Assembly (NCBI RefSeq): GCF_004792695.1 | Contig: NZ_SRXU01000012.1 | Coordinates: forward strand, 24,344 to 88,343 | DNA length: 64,000 bases | Source of the DNA: Sphingomonas naasensis | Lineage (GTDB): Bacteria > Pseudomonadota > Alphaproteobacteria > Sphingomonadales > Sphingomonadaceae | Direction: 5' to 3' | Shown: positions 32,964-41,001 of the stretch, piece by piece | Position numbering within the stretch: the stretch's first letter is position 1 | How the letters are laid out: each line of letters opens with the position of its first letter | Notes under the pieces: model-generated | Databases searched by the model: none | Seen by the model: only the letters and a program-made list of their open reading frames with translations | Told to the model about the DNA's origin: nothing | Made by a program: the position numbers and the translations under genes

Positions 32964-34736
32964 TCAGGCTGCGAGATCGTAGGGCTTGATCTCGCCGTTC
33001 AGATAGAGGTTGCGCGCCTTGGCGCGGCTGAGCTTGCCCGAGCTGGTGCGCGGCAGCGTGCGCGGCGGCACCAGCTCGATCACGCAGTTCATCCCGGTGA
33101 CCGAACGGACCCGCTCGCGGATCTCGTCGCGCAGCCGGAGGCGCTCCTTCTCGTCCGACGTGCGGCACTGGACGAGCACCGCCGGCGTCTCCTCGCCGCC
33201 GGGCGTGGTGATTGCGAAGGCGGCGATGTCACCCTGCTTGAAGCCGGGCAGCTGCTCGACCGCCCATTCGATGTCCTGCGGCCAGTGGTTCTTTCCGTTG
33301 ATGATGATCATGTCCTTCGCCCGGCCGACGATGTAGACATAACCGTCCGAGATATAGCCCATGTCGCCGGTGTCGAGCCAACCGTCCTTCATGCAGGCCG
33401 CGGTCGATTCGGGATCGCGGAAATAGCCGACCATCACCGAGGGGCCGCGGCACCAGACCTTGCCGATCGCGCGCTCGGGAAGCGGCGTGCCGTCTTCCTC
33501 GCGAACCTGGACCTCCATGTCCTTCACCGGCTTGCCGCAATTGACGATCGCGCGGAAACGCTGCGGGCGATCCTCGCGCGCGACGTCGCCGCCGGCGAGT
33601 TGGGTCTCCTCGACCAGCTCGACGACGATGCCTTCACCGGGGGGCATGATCGACACCGCGAGCGTCGCCTCGGCGAGGCCGTAGCTCGGCAGGAAGGCGC
33701 TGGCCTTGAACCCGGCATCGGCGAAGGAATCGACGAACGACTGCATCACGTCGGGACGGATCATGTCGGCGCCGTTGCCCGCGACGCGCCAGCGCGACAG
33801 GTCGAAGCGCTCGCTCGCCTTGGTCTGCGACGACATGCGGCGCGCGCAGATATCGTAGCCGAAGGTCGGCGAATAGGAGAGGGTGGTGCCCTGATTGCGG
33901 CTGATCATGTCGAGCCATGCGAGCGGGCGCCGGGCGAAGTCCTCGGTCTTGAGATAGTCGGTCGAGACCTGGTTGGCGACCACCGAGAGGAAGCAGCCGA
34001 CCAGCCCCATATCGTGGTACCAGGGCAACCACGAGATGCAGCGATCGGTCTCCTGCAGCTGCATGCCGTGGCTGTGCGCCGAGAGATTGTTGAGCAGTGC
34101 ATGATGCGTGATCGCCACGCCATGGGGGAAGCGAGTCGAGCCGCTCGAATATTGCAGATAGGCGATGTCGTCGGTCTTCGCCGCGGGCAGCGCGCCTTCG
34201 GGCGCCGGGCGCGCGCCGAACTCGGCCCAGTCGATCCCCTCAACGCCGGTGATCCGCGCGGCTTCGGCGCACATCGCGCCGATCTCGGGCGGGAAGATCA
34301 GCATCGACGGATCGCAGCTCTCGAGCTGGACGCGGAGCTGGTCGATATAGGATTGCGCGCCGCCGAAGCTGGTCGGCAGCGGCAGCGGCACCGGCCAGGC
34401 GCCGGCATAGACCACGCCGAAGAACAGCGAGGCGAACTCGGCACCGGTCTCGGCGATCAGCGCGATCCGGTCCTCGGGCTTGACCCCGGCGGCGATCAGG
34501 CGATGGGCCTGCGCGATCGCGTCACGGCGGAGCTCCGAGAAAGGATAGGGCCGCGCGAGATTGCCGCGCACGTCGTGGAAATTCAGCCCGCGAACGCCCT
34601 CGGCCGCATAATCGAGCGCCTCGCCCAGCGTGGCGAAGTCCGCGAGGCGGCGGGGGTGGCTGTCGGCCGTCGGGGTCGGCACGGGTTTTCCCGTTTCCAT
34701 GACACCCTGATGCGATCCCGTTTCTTCCAATACCAT
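32964..34736 (-). CDS. Fatty-acyl-AMP ligase (FAAL/FadD-like)
   Basis: The 590-aa enzyme has the adenylation motifs YLQYSSGSTRFPHGVAITH (A3), YGLAEATLAVS, GWLDTGDMGY and the C-terminal TSSGKLSRAKA lysine region. The overall match is to the FAAL group (FDVRGN-type start, SWLPWYHDMGL), which makes acyl-adenylates for transfer to a carrier protein, not CoA. An in-frame ATG at 34700 with AGGG nearby is an alternative start, removing 12 residues. No polyketide or NRPS gene is near. In sphingolipid-making alphaproteobacteria such enzymes are thought to activate fatty acids for (dihydro)ceramide; that is a possible role here. Confidence 0.9.
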   Translation of the reverse strand: MVLEETGSHQGVMETGKPVPTPTADSHPRRLADFATLGEALDYAAEGVRGLNFHDVRGNLARPYPFSELRRDAIAQAHRLIAAGVKPEDRIALIAETGAEFASLFFGVVYAGAWPVPLPLPTSFGGAQSYIDQLRVQLESCDPSMLIFPPEIGAMCAEAARITGVEGIDWAEFGARPAPEGALPAAKTDDIAYLQYSSGSTRFPHGVAITHHALLNNLSAHSHGMQLQETDRCISWLPWYHDMGLVGCFLSVVANQVSTDYLKTEDFARRPLAWLDMISRNQGTTLSYSPTFGYDICARRMSSQTKASERFDLSRWRVAGNGADMIRPDVMQSFVDSFADAGFKASAFLPSYGLAEATLAVSIMPPGEGIVVELVEETQLAGGDVAREDRPQRFRAIVNCGKPVKDMEVQVREEDGTPLPERAIGKVWCRGPSVMVGYFRDPESTAACMKDGWLDTGDMGYISDGYVYIVGRAKDMIIINGKNHWPQDIEWAVEQLPGFKQGDIAAFAITTPGGEETPAVLVQCRTSDEKERLRLRDEIRERVRSVTGMNCVIELVPPRTLPRTSSGKLSRAKARNLYLNGEIKPYDLAA

Positions 34737-34769
34737 TCTTTATCTCGTGCCCCTGTGAGCTGGCAGACC

Positions 34770-34800
34770 CGTTGTGCCCCCACAACGCATACTAAATGCG
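34770..34800. promoter_or_regulatory. Two adjoining palindromes in the FAAL/recX divergent promoter region
   Basis: CGTTGTG-CCCC-CACAACG is a perfect 7-bp inverted repeat, and its last two bases begin a second one, CGCAT-ACTAA-ATGCG. Both lie 61-91 nt before the recX start. They may be operator sites or hairpins in the recX leader. Confidence 0.4.
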
Positions 34801-34860
34801 GACGGCTCTGCTACGCACTGGCGTTCAAAATCGGTTGCCACTGTGGCACAATCATGGCGC

Positions 34861-35412
34861 ATGACCCGGATGCGGCGCCCGCTTACCCCCCTGAACGAAG
34901 CCGATCTGGAGCGGTTGGCGCTGCGTTACGTCGAGCGTTACGCGACCACAAGGGGCCGATTGTCCGATTATCTCCGGCGCAAGATCCGCGAGCGCGGCTG
35001 GGCGGGGGCGGGCAGCCCCGCCCCGGACGAAGTCGCGCAGGCCATGGCCGACCGGGGCTATGTCGACGATCGGCTGTTCGCCGAGACGCGGGCCGGCGCG
35101 ATGACTCGCCGCGGATTCGGCGCGCGACGAGTTAACGAGGCGCTGCGGCATGCAGGGATCGAGGCGGCCGATGCCGAGGCCGTCGCTCCGGCGATCGCCG
35201 CGGACGCGCCGGCGAGCGCGATCGCCTTCGCCCGGCGCAAACGCATCGGACCGTTCGGGCGCGAAGTCCCCGACCGTCCGCAGCGCGAAAAGCAGCTGGC
35301 GGCGATGCTGCGCGCGGGGCACGGCATGGATATCTCGCGCAAAATCATCGGGATGGCGCCAGGAGATGATATCGAGGCACTGATCGCCGTCCCTGAGTGG
35401 GACCGGTTTTGA
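34861..35412 (+). CDS. recX: RecX-family regulator of RecA
   Basis: The 183-aa protein is helical and basic with the RecX three-helix repeats: RLALRYVERYATTRGRLSDY, YVDDRLFAETRAGAMTRRGF and the C-terminal QREKQLAAMLRAGHGMDISR. RecX caps and destabilises RecA filaments. It is not next to recA. I start at the ATG at 34861, where similarity begins; upstream sequence in frame is open but is promoter-like, with palindromes and a near-LexA box at 34823-34837. No good ribosome binding site is visible for any start. Confidence 0.85.
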   Translation: MTRMRRPLTPLNEADLERLALRYVERYATTRGRLSDYLRRKIRERGWAGAGSPAPDEVAQAMADRGYVDDRLFAETRAGAMTRRGFGARRVNEALRHAGIEAADAEAVAPAIAADAPASAIAFARRKRIGPFGREVPDRPQREKQLAAMLRAGHGMDISRKIIGMAPGDDIEALIAVPEWDRF

Positions 35413-35440
35413 TTAAAGCTTAAGGGGCATCCCCAACAAA

Positions 35441-35490
35441 GCAATTCCACATTTGGAAATTGCTGTGTTAAATACAGTCCCTTGGGGGAC
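35441..35490 (+). promoter_or_regulatory. Structured leader of the double cold-shock gene
   Basis: Two hairpins precede the start codon at 35497. One runs from 35441 to 35463 with arms GCAATTCCA and TGGAAATTGC around a short loop. The second, GTCCC-TTGG-GGGAC at 35477-35490, buries the ribosome binding site GGGGGA six nt before the ATG. A small GGGG-CAT-CCCC hairpin at 35424-35434 lies just after recX. Hidden ribosome binding sites in cold-shock leaders can act as RNA thermosensors; this is an inference from the drawn structure. Confidence 0.45.
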
Positions 35491-35496
35491 TAGATA

Positions 35497-36081
35497 ATGC
35501 GTGCTGAACAACAGCTTGCGCCTAGCGATCTTGGAATCGCGCCGCCGGGGGAAGAGGGTTTGCAGGCGGAAACGGCGTCGGACGGCCAGGTTTATCGTGG
35601 TGTCGTGAAGTGGTTTGACGTGACCCGGGGGTTTGGGTTCCTCGTCGCCGACGACAGCGAGGCCGGGGACATACTCATCCATTTCACCGTGCTGCAGGAG
35701 CATGGCCGGCGGAGCCTGCCCGAAGGCGCGCGGGTCGAATGCGTCGCGGTGCACCGCCAGCGCGGGCTCCAGGCCAAGGAGATTCGCTCGATCGATCTGA
35801 GCGAGGCAGTCGAGGCGCCCAAGCGCCCGTCCGAGCGCGCCGACCGGATCAAGCTGATCGACGAGGCGGGGCCGTTCGAGCCGGTCACGGTCAAATGGTT
35901 CAATCGCCTCAAGGGCTACGGATTTCTCGTGCGCGACACGGACTCGGCGGATATATTCGTCCATATGGAGACGCTGCGCCGCGCCGAGATCGAGGAGGTC
36001 GAACCCGGCCAGCCGCTCAGCGCCCGTATCGTCGCGGGCGACAAGGGACCGCTGGCAGTGGCGGTCGAGAGGACCGGCTGA
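35497..36081 (+). CDS. Double cold-shock-domain protein
   Basis: The 194-aa protein has two CspA-type domains. The first, at about 29-95, carries VKWFDVTRGFGFLVADD and DILIHFTVLQ. The second, at about 127-192, carries VKWFNRLKGYGFLVRDTDSA and DIFVHMETLR. RNP1-like aromatic residues (KGYGFL, DIFVHM) are conserved in both. An acidic/basic linker separates them. Double-CSD proteins are common in alphaproteobacteria, as in Caulobacter CspC/D-type genes, and bind single-stranded nucleic acid to melt mRNA structure. The gene is followed after 4 bp by the DUF192 gene, so they are probably co-transcribed. Confidence 0.93.
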   Translation: MRAEQQLAPSDLGIAPPGEEGLQAETASDGQVYRGVVKWFDVTRGFGFLVADDSEAGDILIHFTVLQEHGRRSLPEGARVECVAVHRQRGLQAKEIRSIDLSEAVEAPKRPSERADRIKLIDEAGPFEPVTVKWFNRLKGYGFLVRDTDSADIFVHMETLRRAEIEEVEPGQPLSARIVAGDKGPLAVAVERTG

Positions 36082-36085
36082 GACA

Positions 36086-36583
36086 ATGATTCGCAGGCAT
36101 GGAATGCGGGCGGCGTTCGTCGCAGCGGTTTTGCTCGTGTCCACTGCGTGCAACGGCGCGCCCGGCCCCGGGATCGCGGCCGAGCAGGCGCCGGCCAAGG
36201 TCCTCGTCACGATCGACACCAAGGCCGGGCCGCGCAAATTCAATGTCGAGGTCGCGCGCACCACGGCCGAGCAGGAGCGGGGCCTGATGTTCCGCACCAA
36301 CCTCCCGGCCGATGGCGGCATGCTGTTCGCGCCCTATCCTCCCGAAGGGCCGCCGCGCGAGGCGAGCTTCTGGATGAAGAACACGCCGAGTCCGCTCGAT
36401 ATCCTGTTCATCCGTTCCGACGGCACCATCGCGAAGATCGCCGAGAATGCGGTGCCCTATTCGGAGCAGCCGCTGCGCTCGGGCGAGCCGGTGGGCGCGG
36501 TGCTCGAAATCAACGGCGGCAAGGCGGCCGAGCTGGGCATCGCGCCGGGCGACAAGGTGCGCTGGACCGACGAGAACCGCTGA
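36086..36583 (+). CDS. DUF192 lipoprotein-like exported protein
   Basis: The 165-aa protein has a signal with a lipobox-like LLVSTAC near residue 22. The DUF192 domain follows, with signature FNVEVARTTAEQERGLMFR, GMLFAPYPP, FWMKNTPSPLDILFI and the closing VLEINGGKAAELGIAPGDKV. The family adopts a small beta-barrel and its function is unsettled. It follows the cold-shock gene by 4 bp. Confidence 0.9.
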   Translation: MIRRHGMRAAFVAAVLLVSTACNGAPGPGIAAEQAPAKVLVTIDTKAGPRKFNVEVARTTAEQERGLMFRTNLPADGGMLFAPYPPEGPPREASFWMKNTPSPLDILFIRSDGTIAKIAENAVPYSEQPLRSGEPVGAVLEINGGKAAELGIAPGDKVRWTDENR

Positions 36584-36650
36584 TCGTGCGCAGGGGCGGG
36601 CGCGCATTCGCCGATTGCCTCGCTGCGCCTGCGCCGCTAATCGGCTGCGC

Positions 36651-37043
36651 ATGGGACTGCCTTTTCCGATCTTCACCTGGTGGAACGGTACCACCTTCGG
36701 CACATGGATGGGTCGCCGCGGCAAGACGCGGGTCGGCGAGGATTCGCTCGGCAATCTTTATTTCGAAGGCGGCAAGGATCCGAACGGAATCACGCGCCGC
36801 TGGGTGATCTACAGCGGGTCCAACGACGCGAGCCGCGTGCCCCCCGAATGGTTCAGCTGGTTGCACCACCAGATCGATGCCGCGCCCGATCAGGCGCTGC
36901 CGGCACCCAGGGTGTGGGAGAAGCCCGCCGAGCCGAACCAGACCGGCACCCGCGCCGCCTATCGCCCCTCCGGCGCGCTCGAGGCGGGCGGCCAGCGGGC
37001 GCGCTCGACCGGCGACTACGAGGCCTGGACTCCCGACGCATGA
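36651..37043 (+). CDS. NADH:ubiquinone oxidoreductase accessory subunit NDUFA12-like
   Basis: The 130-aa protein matches the B17.2/NDUFA12 family: FTWWNGTTFGTWMGRRGKTR, NLYFEGGKDPNGITRRWVIY, and VPPEWFSWLHHQID. It is a supernumerary subunit of respiratory complex I shared by mitochondria and alphaproteobacteria, and sits on the matrix/cytoplasmic side. It is outside the nuo operon, as usual in this class. It overlaps the DUF2155 gene by ATGA. Confidence 0.93.
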   Translation: MGLPFPIFTWWNGTTFGTWMGRRGKTRVGEDSLGNLYFEGGKDPNGITRRWVIYSGSNDASRVPPEWFSWLHHQIDAAPDQALPAPRVWEKPAEPNQTGTRAAYRPSGALEAGGQRARSTGDYEAWTPDA

Positions 37044-37696
37044 CGCGGCGCGCCGCAATCGCGGCGGCGGCGGCGCTGCTGCTCGCCACCGGCGCGTGCA
37101 AGGGCGGCGAGGAGGCCGGCAACAACGCTGCCGACGATCTGGTGATCACCACCGGCCCGGGTAACACCGCGGGCGGCACCGAAGTGGTGGCGGTCGGCCC
37201 CGACACCAGCGTGCTCAATGCGGCGGCGACGCCGATGAAGGAGCGCGAGGCCGTGCTGGGGCTGCTCAACAAGCGCAACGGCCAGGCCCGCGAGTTCAAG
37301 CTCAAGCCCGGCCAGGCGGGGCGCAGCGGCGACGTGATCGTCCGGCTGCGGGCATGCGACAAGACCGCGCCCTGGGAGGCCGAGCAGCTCACCGGCGCGT
37401 TTCTCCAGGTCGATGTCGAGCAGCTCGACAAGAGCTGGCGGCGCGTCTTTTCGGGCTGGGTGTACAAGGAGCGGCCGGCGCTCAACGTCGTTCAGCACCC
37501 GATCTACGACGTCTGGATCAAGAGCTGCGCGATGACCTTCCGCGACAGCGGGCCCGACACCGTGCCGGCCCCTGCGGCGGGCGGAAGCGGATCGGGCGAC
37601 CGGTCGAGCGCGAAGAAATCGCCCGAGACCGAAGGGGCGCCGAGCGAGAGCCCCGCCGCCGAATCACCCAGCGCGGCACCCAGCAACGCGACATAA
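37040..37696 (+). CDS. DUF2155 exported protein with low-complexity tail
   Basis: The 218-aa protein has a lipoprotein-type signal (ALLLATGACKGG). The DUF2155 core is at about 70-168 (VIVRLRACDKTAPWEAEQ, AFLQVDVEQLDKSWRRVFSG, HPIYDVWIKSCAM). The family is alphaproteobacterial and periplasmic, of unknown function. After the core a tail of about 50 residues rich in Ser, Pro, Ala and Glu is encoded entirely on the strand opposite the 3' end of aat. The two coding regions overlap tail to tail by 193 nt. The tail is probably not under structural selection. Confidence 0.85.
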   Translation: MTRRAAIAAAAALLLATGACKGGEEAGNNAADDLVITTGPGNTAGGTEVVAVGPDTSVLNAAATPMKEREAVLGLLNKRNGQAREFKLKPGQAGRSGDVIVRLRACDKTAPWEAEQLTGAFLQVDVEQLDKSWRRVFSGWVYKERPALNVVQHPIYDVWIKSCAMTFRDSGPDTVPAPAAGGSGSGDRSSAKKSPETEGAPSESPAAESPSAAPSNAT

Positions 37697-38259
37697 TCGT
37701 CGCGCGGGATTTCGATCGCGCCGAGCGTGGCGAGATGCTCGGTCTGGAACTGACAGTCGAGCAGGGTGAACCCGCCCGCTTTCAACCGCGCGACGAGATG
37801 CGCGAAGGCGACCTTCGAGGCATCGCGAACCCGGGTGACCATCGATTCGCCGAAAAAGGCGCGGCCCAGCGCCAGCCCGTACAGGCCGCCGGCGAGGCGA
37901 TCGCCATCCCAGCACTCGATCGAATGCGCGAAACCGCGGCGGTGGAGCTCGGTGAAGACGCGCTCGATCGGGCCGTTGATCCATGTGTCGGGCCGGTCGG
38001 TCGCGGCTTCGGCGCAAAGCCGGATGATCTCCCCGAACGCGCTGTCGACGGTGACCCGGAAGCGATCGGCGAGGATCGTCTTCCGCAGCGAGCGCGACAG
38101 GTGGAAATCGTCGAGCGGCAGGATTCCGCGCAGCTTGGGCTCGACCCAATAGACGCTCGACGCGAGCCGGTGATCGGCCATCGGGAAGACGCCCATCGCA
38201 TATGCGCGCAGCACCAGATCGGGATCGAGATCGAGCTGGGGAGGAACGCGGTGCGTCAT
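37504..38259 (-). CDS. aat: Leucyl/phenylalanyl-tRNA--protein transferase
   Basis: The 251-aa protein matches Aat throughout: LRAYAMGVFPMAD near the N-terminus, VYWVEPKLRGILPLD, FHLSRSLRKTI, DTWINGPIERVFTELHRRGF, SIECWDGDRLAGGLYGLALG, FFGESM and LLDCQFQTEHLATLGAIEI. It transfers Leu or Phe to N-terminal Arg/Lys of proteins to mark them for ClpAP. The C-terminal AGTVSGPLSRKVIAQLL looks like a natural end, so the long overlap with the convergent DUF2155 gene is real for both. It starts 6 bp after the ParA-like gene stop. Confidence 0.95.
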   Translation of the reverse strand: MTHRVPPQLDLDPDLVLRAYAMGVFPMADHRLASSVYWVEPKLRGILPLDDFHLSRSLRKTILADRFRVTVDSAFGEIIRLCAEAATDRPDTWINGPIERVFTELHRRGFAHSIECWDGDRLAGGLYGLALGRAFFGESMVTRVRDASKVAFAHLVARLKAGGFTLLDCQFQTEHLATLGAIEIPRDDYVALLGAALGDSAAGLSLGAPSVSGDFFALDRSPDPLPPAAGAGTVSGPLSRKVIAQLLIQTS

Positions 38260-38265
38260 GGCGCC

Positions 38266-38991
38266 TCAACGCTTCGATGCCAGCCGGCGTTCGATCGCCT
38301 GCCACAAATCGGCGAATGCCTGCGCGCCGGGGCTGCGCGGCGCGAAGGCGCCGACCGGACGGCGCCGCACCGCCATCGCCTCGACGATGCTCGCCATCGG
38401 AATCACCGGCCAATCGGGCTGGGCGGCGAGCGCCTCGGCATGGAGCTTGCGACGCCGATCGACCATCGAATGGACCGGCATCAGCGGCGCGCCCTTGCGG
38501 CCGAGATGGCTCTCGACCTCGGCGAGCGCGCGCATCGACAGCGGCGAGGGGATCACCGGCACGACGATCAGATCGGCGGCGCGCATCACCTGCTCGCTGG
38601 TCTCGGTAAGGCCGGGCGGGCAATCGAGCAGCACGCGCTCGTAGGAATCGGCCAGCGCCGTGAGCAGCTTGGCGAGGCGCTTCTTCTTGTCGAGCTCGTG
38701 AAAGGTCCGGTCGAGCGATCGCAGCGAGGCATCGGCGGCGATCAGGTCGAGCCGGTCGATGCCGGTATGGCGGGCGAGCTTGGCCGGGCCGACATCGCGC
38801 GTGAAGATCGCCTGCGCCGCGTTGCGGCCACTGGCATGGCCCTCGAGCAGGAAGGTCGATGCCGCCTGCGGATCGAGATCCCAGAGCAGCGCGCGCCGGG
38901 CGGAGCGCGTCGCCGCGGCCCAGGCGAGATTGACCGCCAGCGTCGTCTTACCGACGCCGCCCTTCAGGCTGTAGACCGCGATCGTCGCCAA
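38266..38991 (-). CDS. ParA/MinD-like ATPase
   Basis: I start at the TTG at 38991, giving L/M-ATIAVYSLKGGVGKTT, because GGAGGAGG lies six nt upstream. The in-frame ATG at 39024 is part of a terminator. The 241-aa protein has the deviant Walker A KGGVGKTT, Walker A' WDLDPQAAST and Walker B VLLDCPPGL of the ParA family. No parB or parS-like repeat is nearby and the origin is not in this region, so it is an orphan ParA that may position another cargo. It is upstream of aat with a 6-bp gap. Confidence 0.88.
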   Translation of the reverse strand: MATIAVYSLKGGVGKTTLAVNLAWAAATRSARRALLWDLDPQAASTFLLEGHASGRNAAQAIFTRDVGPAKLARHTGIDRLDLIAADASLRSLDRTFHELDKKKRLAKLLTALADSYERVLLDCPPGLTETSEQVMRAADLIVVPVIPSPLSMRALAEVESHLGRKGAPLMPVHSMVDRRRKLHAEALAAQPDWPVIPMASIVEAMAVRRRPVGAFAPRSPGAQAFADLWQAIERRLASKR

Positions 38992-39024
38992 ACGAGTCCT
39001 CCTCCGCAGCTGCGAGGCTGGCAT

Positions 39025-39057
39025 GAAAAAGGGCCGGCGGGGAAGCCCCGCCGGCCC
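39025..39057 (-). terminator. Rho-independent terminator of the MliC-like lipoprotein gene
   Basis: Reading on the minus strand, a 12-bp GC stem GGGCCGGCGGGG with loop CTT and its perfect complement is followed by TTTTTC. It begins 25 bp after the stop at 39083 and ends just before the ParA-like gene, which must therefore have its own promoter or depend on read-through. Confidence 0.9.
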
Positions 39058-39082
39058 TGGAAAATAACGAGTCTGTCGCGCC

Positions 39083-39466
39083 TCAGGCGTGGCAGGTCTT
39101 GGCGGCCTTGCCGGGCACCGTGACGTTGACGTTCTTCGGCGTGCCGGTGAGCTTGTAGCCACCCGCGGCCTCGAAGGGCTGGCCAGCCTCGGGCGCCTTG
39201 AGCATCGTCGCCGGGCCACCCTTCTCGGTCTTGAGCTGGACCTGCTTGTTGCCCTGGAAGAAATCCACGTAAATCAGGCTGTTGTCACCGCAGCGCAGCG
39301 TGACGCTCTCGGAGATCGCAGGCGGAAGCTCGACCGGCGCGGCGTTGGCGAGCTGCGAGGCCATCGGATCGGGAGCGGTGCTGCTCACTTCCTCGGGCTT
39401 GCTCTCACAAGCGGCGAGGGAAAAGAGCGCAATCGCGGCGGCGGCGATAAGAGAAGGGTTCTTCAT
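39083..39466 (-). CDS. Small lipoprotein, possible MliC/lysozyme-inhibitor-like domain
   Basis: The 127-aa protein has a lipoprotein signal (IAAAAIALFSLAAC, lipid Cys near residue 20) and a compact C-terminal domain of about 70 residues with two Cys (LRCGDNSLIYVDF and KTCHA). It resembles the eight-stranded MliC fold that inhibits C-type lysozyme, but the conserved motif is weak. It is monocistronic, with a strong terminator downstream. Confidence 0.75.
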   Translation of the reverse strand: MKNPSLIAAAAIALFSLAACESKPEEVSSTAPDPMASQLANAAPVELPPAISESVTLRCGDNSLIYVDFFQGNKQVQLKTEKGGPATMLKAPEAGQPFEAAGGYKLTGTPKNVNVTVPGKAAKTCHA

Positions 39467-39580
39467 AGCGGAATTTGCTTTCGGTCAGGCTGCAAGAATC
39501 GTCAAGCGATTCGTGATACAAGGTCACATTATTGTGTTGCGACGCAGCGTAACACTGCGATTGTGTCCCCGATGTGAATG

Positions 39581-40996
39581 CTATTCGTGGAATTCGTCCA
39601 AGTCCGGGATTCTCCCGAACGCGATCTTCGTCCCGACTGCGTCGACCCGGCCGCCGTTCAGCGGCCCGACACTCACGGCATGGCGCCCGAACTTTTCGTT
39701 GATGCGGTCCATCGCCCGGCTGAGCGAAAGCGTGCGCGTCTCGCGCGCGAGCGGATCATCGGGATCGAGCGCGGCGAACAGCGAGCCTTGTTCGCCCGCG
39801 ACGCCCTCGATCTCGCACAGCGTCACCCCGACCATCCGCAGCCGGAAGCCGCCGGTGCGTTCGCGTCCGGCGGCGGCGAGGCGCGGGAAGAGCGAGTCGA
39901 GCGCGGAGAGGATCACGAAACTGTCCTGCGTGGCCGGCAGCTTGATCGACGCCCGCCAGTTGGACTTGTCGTCCTCGAACTTGCCGTGGAGGACGAGCAA
40001 GCGGCTGCGATAGCCCTTGCGGCGCAGCCGGCTGGCGGCCTTGAGCGCGAGCCGGCGCGCGGTGAGCCGGGTCGGCTCGAGCCCGCGCTTGCCCGGGGAC
40101 AGGACGTGGCTGTGGCCGATCGTGCGGCTCTGGGTCGGCTTCTCGGGCAGCTCGACGCCGTGGAGCAGATACCAGAGCCGGTCGCCGTTGACGCCGCCCC
40201 AGGCGGAACCGGCGTCGCGCGGGCGCCGCTCGCAAAGCTGGCGGATGTCGAGGATCCCGTCGCGCGCCAGCCGGCGCTCCATCTTCGCCCCGATCCCGGC
40301 GATCTCACGCAGCTTGAGATCATAGAGGCCGTGCGGCAGCTGATCGGCGGTGAATACCACCAGTCCGTCCGGTTTTTGCAGATCCGAGGCGAGCTTGGCG
40401 ATCAACCGGTTGGGCGCGATACCCACCGAACTGGTCAGGCATTCGCCGACATTCGCGCGGATGCCAGCCTTGATCCGCTTCGCCAGCGCGACCGCTGCTT
40501 CGGGCGAATTCTCGTTGTCGAGCAGCCGGCACGCCACCTCATCGATGCTGCAGACATGCGTGACGGGAATGTGATTCCAGATCTCGGCGAGGATCGCATC
40601 GTGGAACTCGACATATTTCTGATGCCGGGCCGGCGCGATCAGCAGATCGCGGCATTTGCGTTTAGCCTCCCAGACCGGGGTGCCTGTCGCGATGCCGTAG
40701 CGCTTCGCCTCGACCGAGGCGGCGATCGCGACGGTGGTGTCGGCATCGACCGGCGCGACGATCACCGGCTTGCCGCGAAGCGCCGGGTCGAGCTGCTGCT
40801 CGACGCTGGCGAAATAGCTGTTGAGATCGAGGAACAGCCAGCGCAGCGGCCGCGGCGGAAAAGCCAGAATGTTGGAAATGCCCGGGCTGGCTTCGCCGTT
40901 TTCCCGCAAAAGCTTTCGAGGGATTTCAACCGCGTGTTCGATTGCTGCCCGGCGCTGGGCTGCGCTTTCGATAGACGCGGGCGCGGTTCGACTCAT
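39581..40996 (-). CDS. Y-family DNA polymerase, SOS-controlled
   Basis: The 471-aa protein has the Y-family palm residues LFLDLNSYFASVEQQL and CSIDEVACRL, so the metal-binding Asp and the Asp-Glu pair are kept. The finger and thumb segment LTSSVGIAPNRLIAKLASDL and a little-finger region follow. It differs from DinB and UmuC in having an N-terminal extension of about 45 residues and a long C-terminal region, and it is not ImuB because the catalytic acids are present. A LexA box lies 5 bp before the ATG at 40996, so the gene should be induced by DNA damage and act in translesion synthesis. Confidence 0.88.
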   Translation of the reverse strand: MSRTAPASIESAAQRRAAIEHAVEIPRKLLRENGEASPGISNILAFPPRPLRWLFLDLNSYFASVEQQLDPALRGKPVIVAPVDADTTVAIAASVEAKRYGIATGTPVWEAKRKCRDLLIAPARHQKYVEFHDAILAEIWNHIPVTHVCSIDEVACRLLDNENSPEAAVALAKRIKAGIRANVGECLTSSVGIAPNRLIAKLASDLQKPDGLVVFTADQLPHGLYDLKLREIAGIGAKMERRLARDGILDIRQLCERRPRDAGSAWGGVNGDRLWYLLHGVELPEKPTQSRTIGHSHVLSPGKRGLEPTRLTARRLALKAASRLRRKGYRSRLLVLHGKFEDDKSNWRASIKLPATQDSFVILSALDSLFPRLAAAGRERTGGFRLRMVGVTLCEIEGVAGEQGSLFAALDPDDPLARETRTLSLSRAMDRINEKFGRHAVSVGPLNGGRVDAVGTKIAFGRIPDLDEFHE

Positions 40997-41001
40997 CGTT
41001 G

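Noticed and set aside
39024..39024. ATG at 39024 as start of the ParA-like gene
   Set aside because: It abuts the T-run of a terminator; the TTG at 38991 has GGAGGAGG at the right distance and begins the conserved ATIAVYSLKGG.
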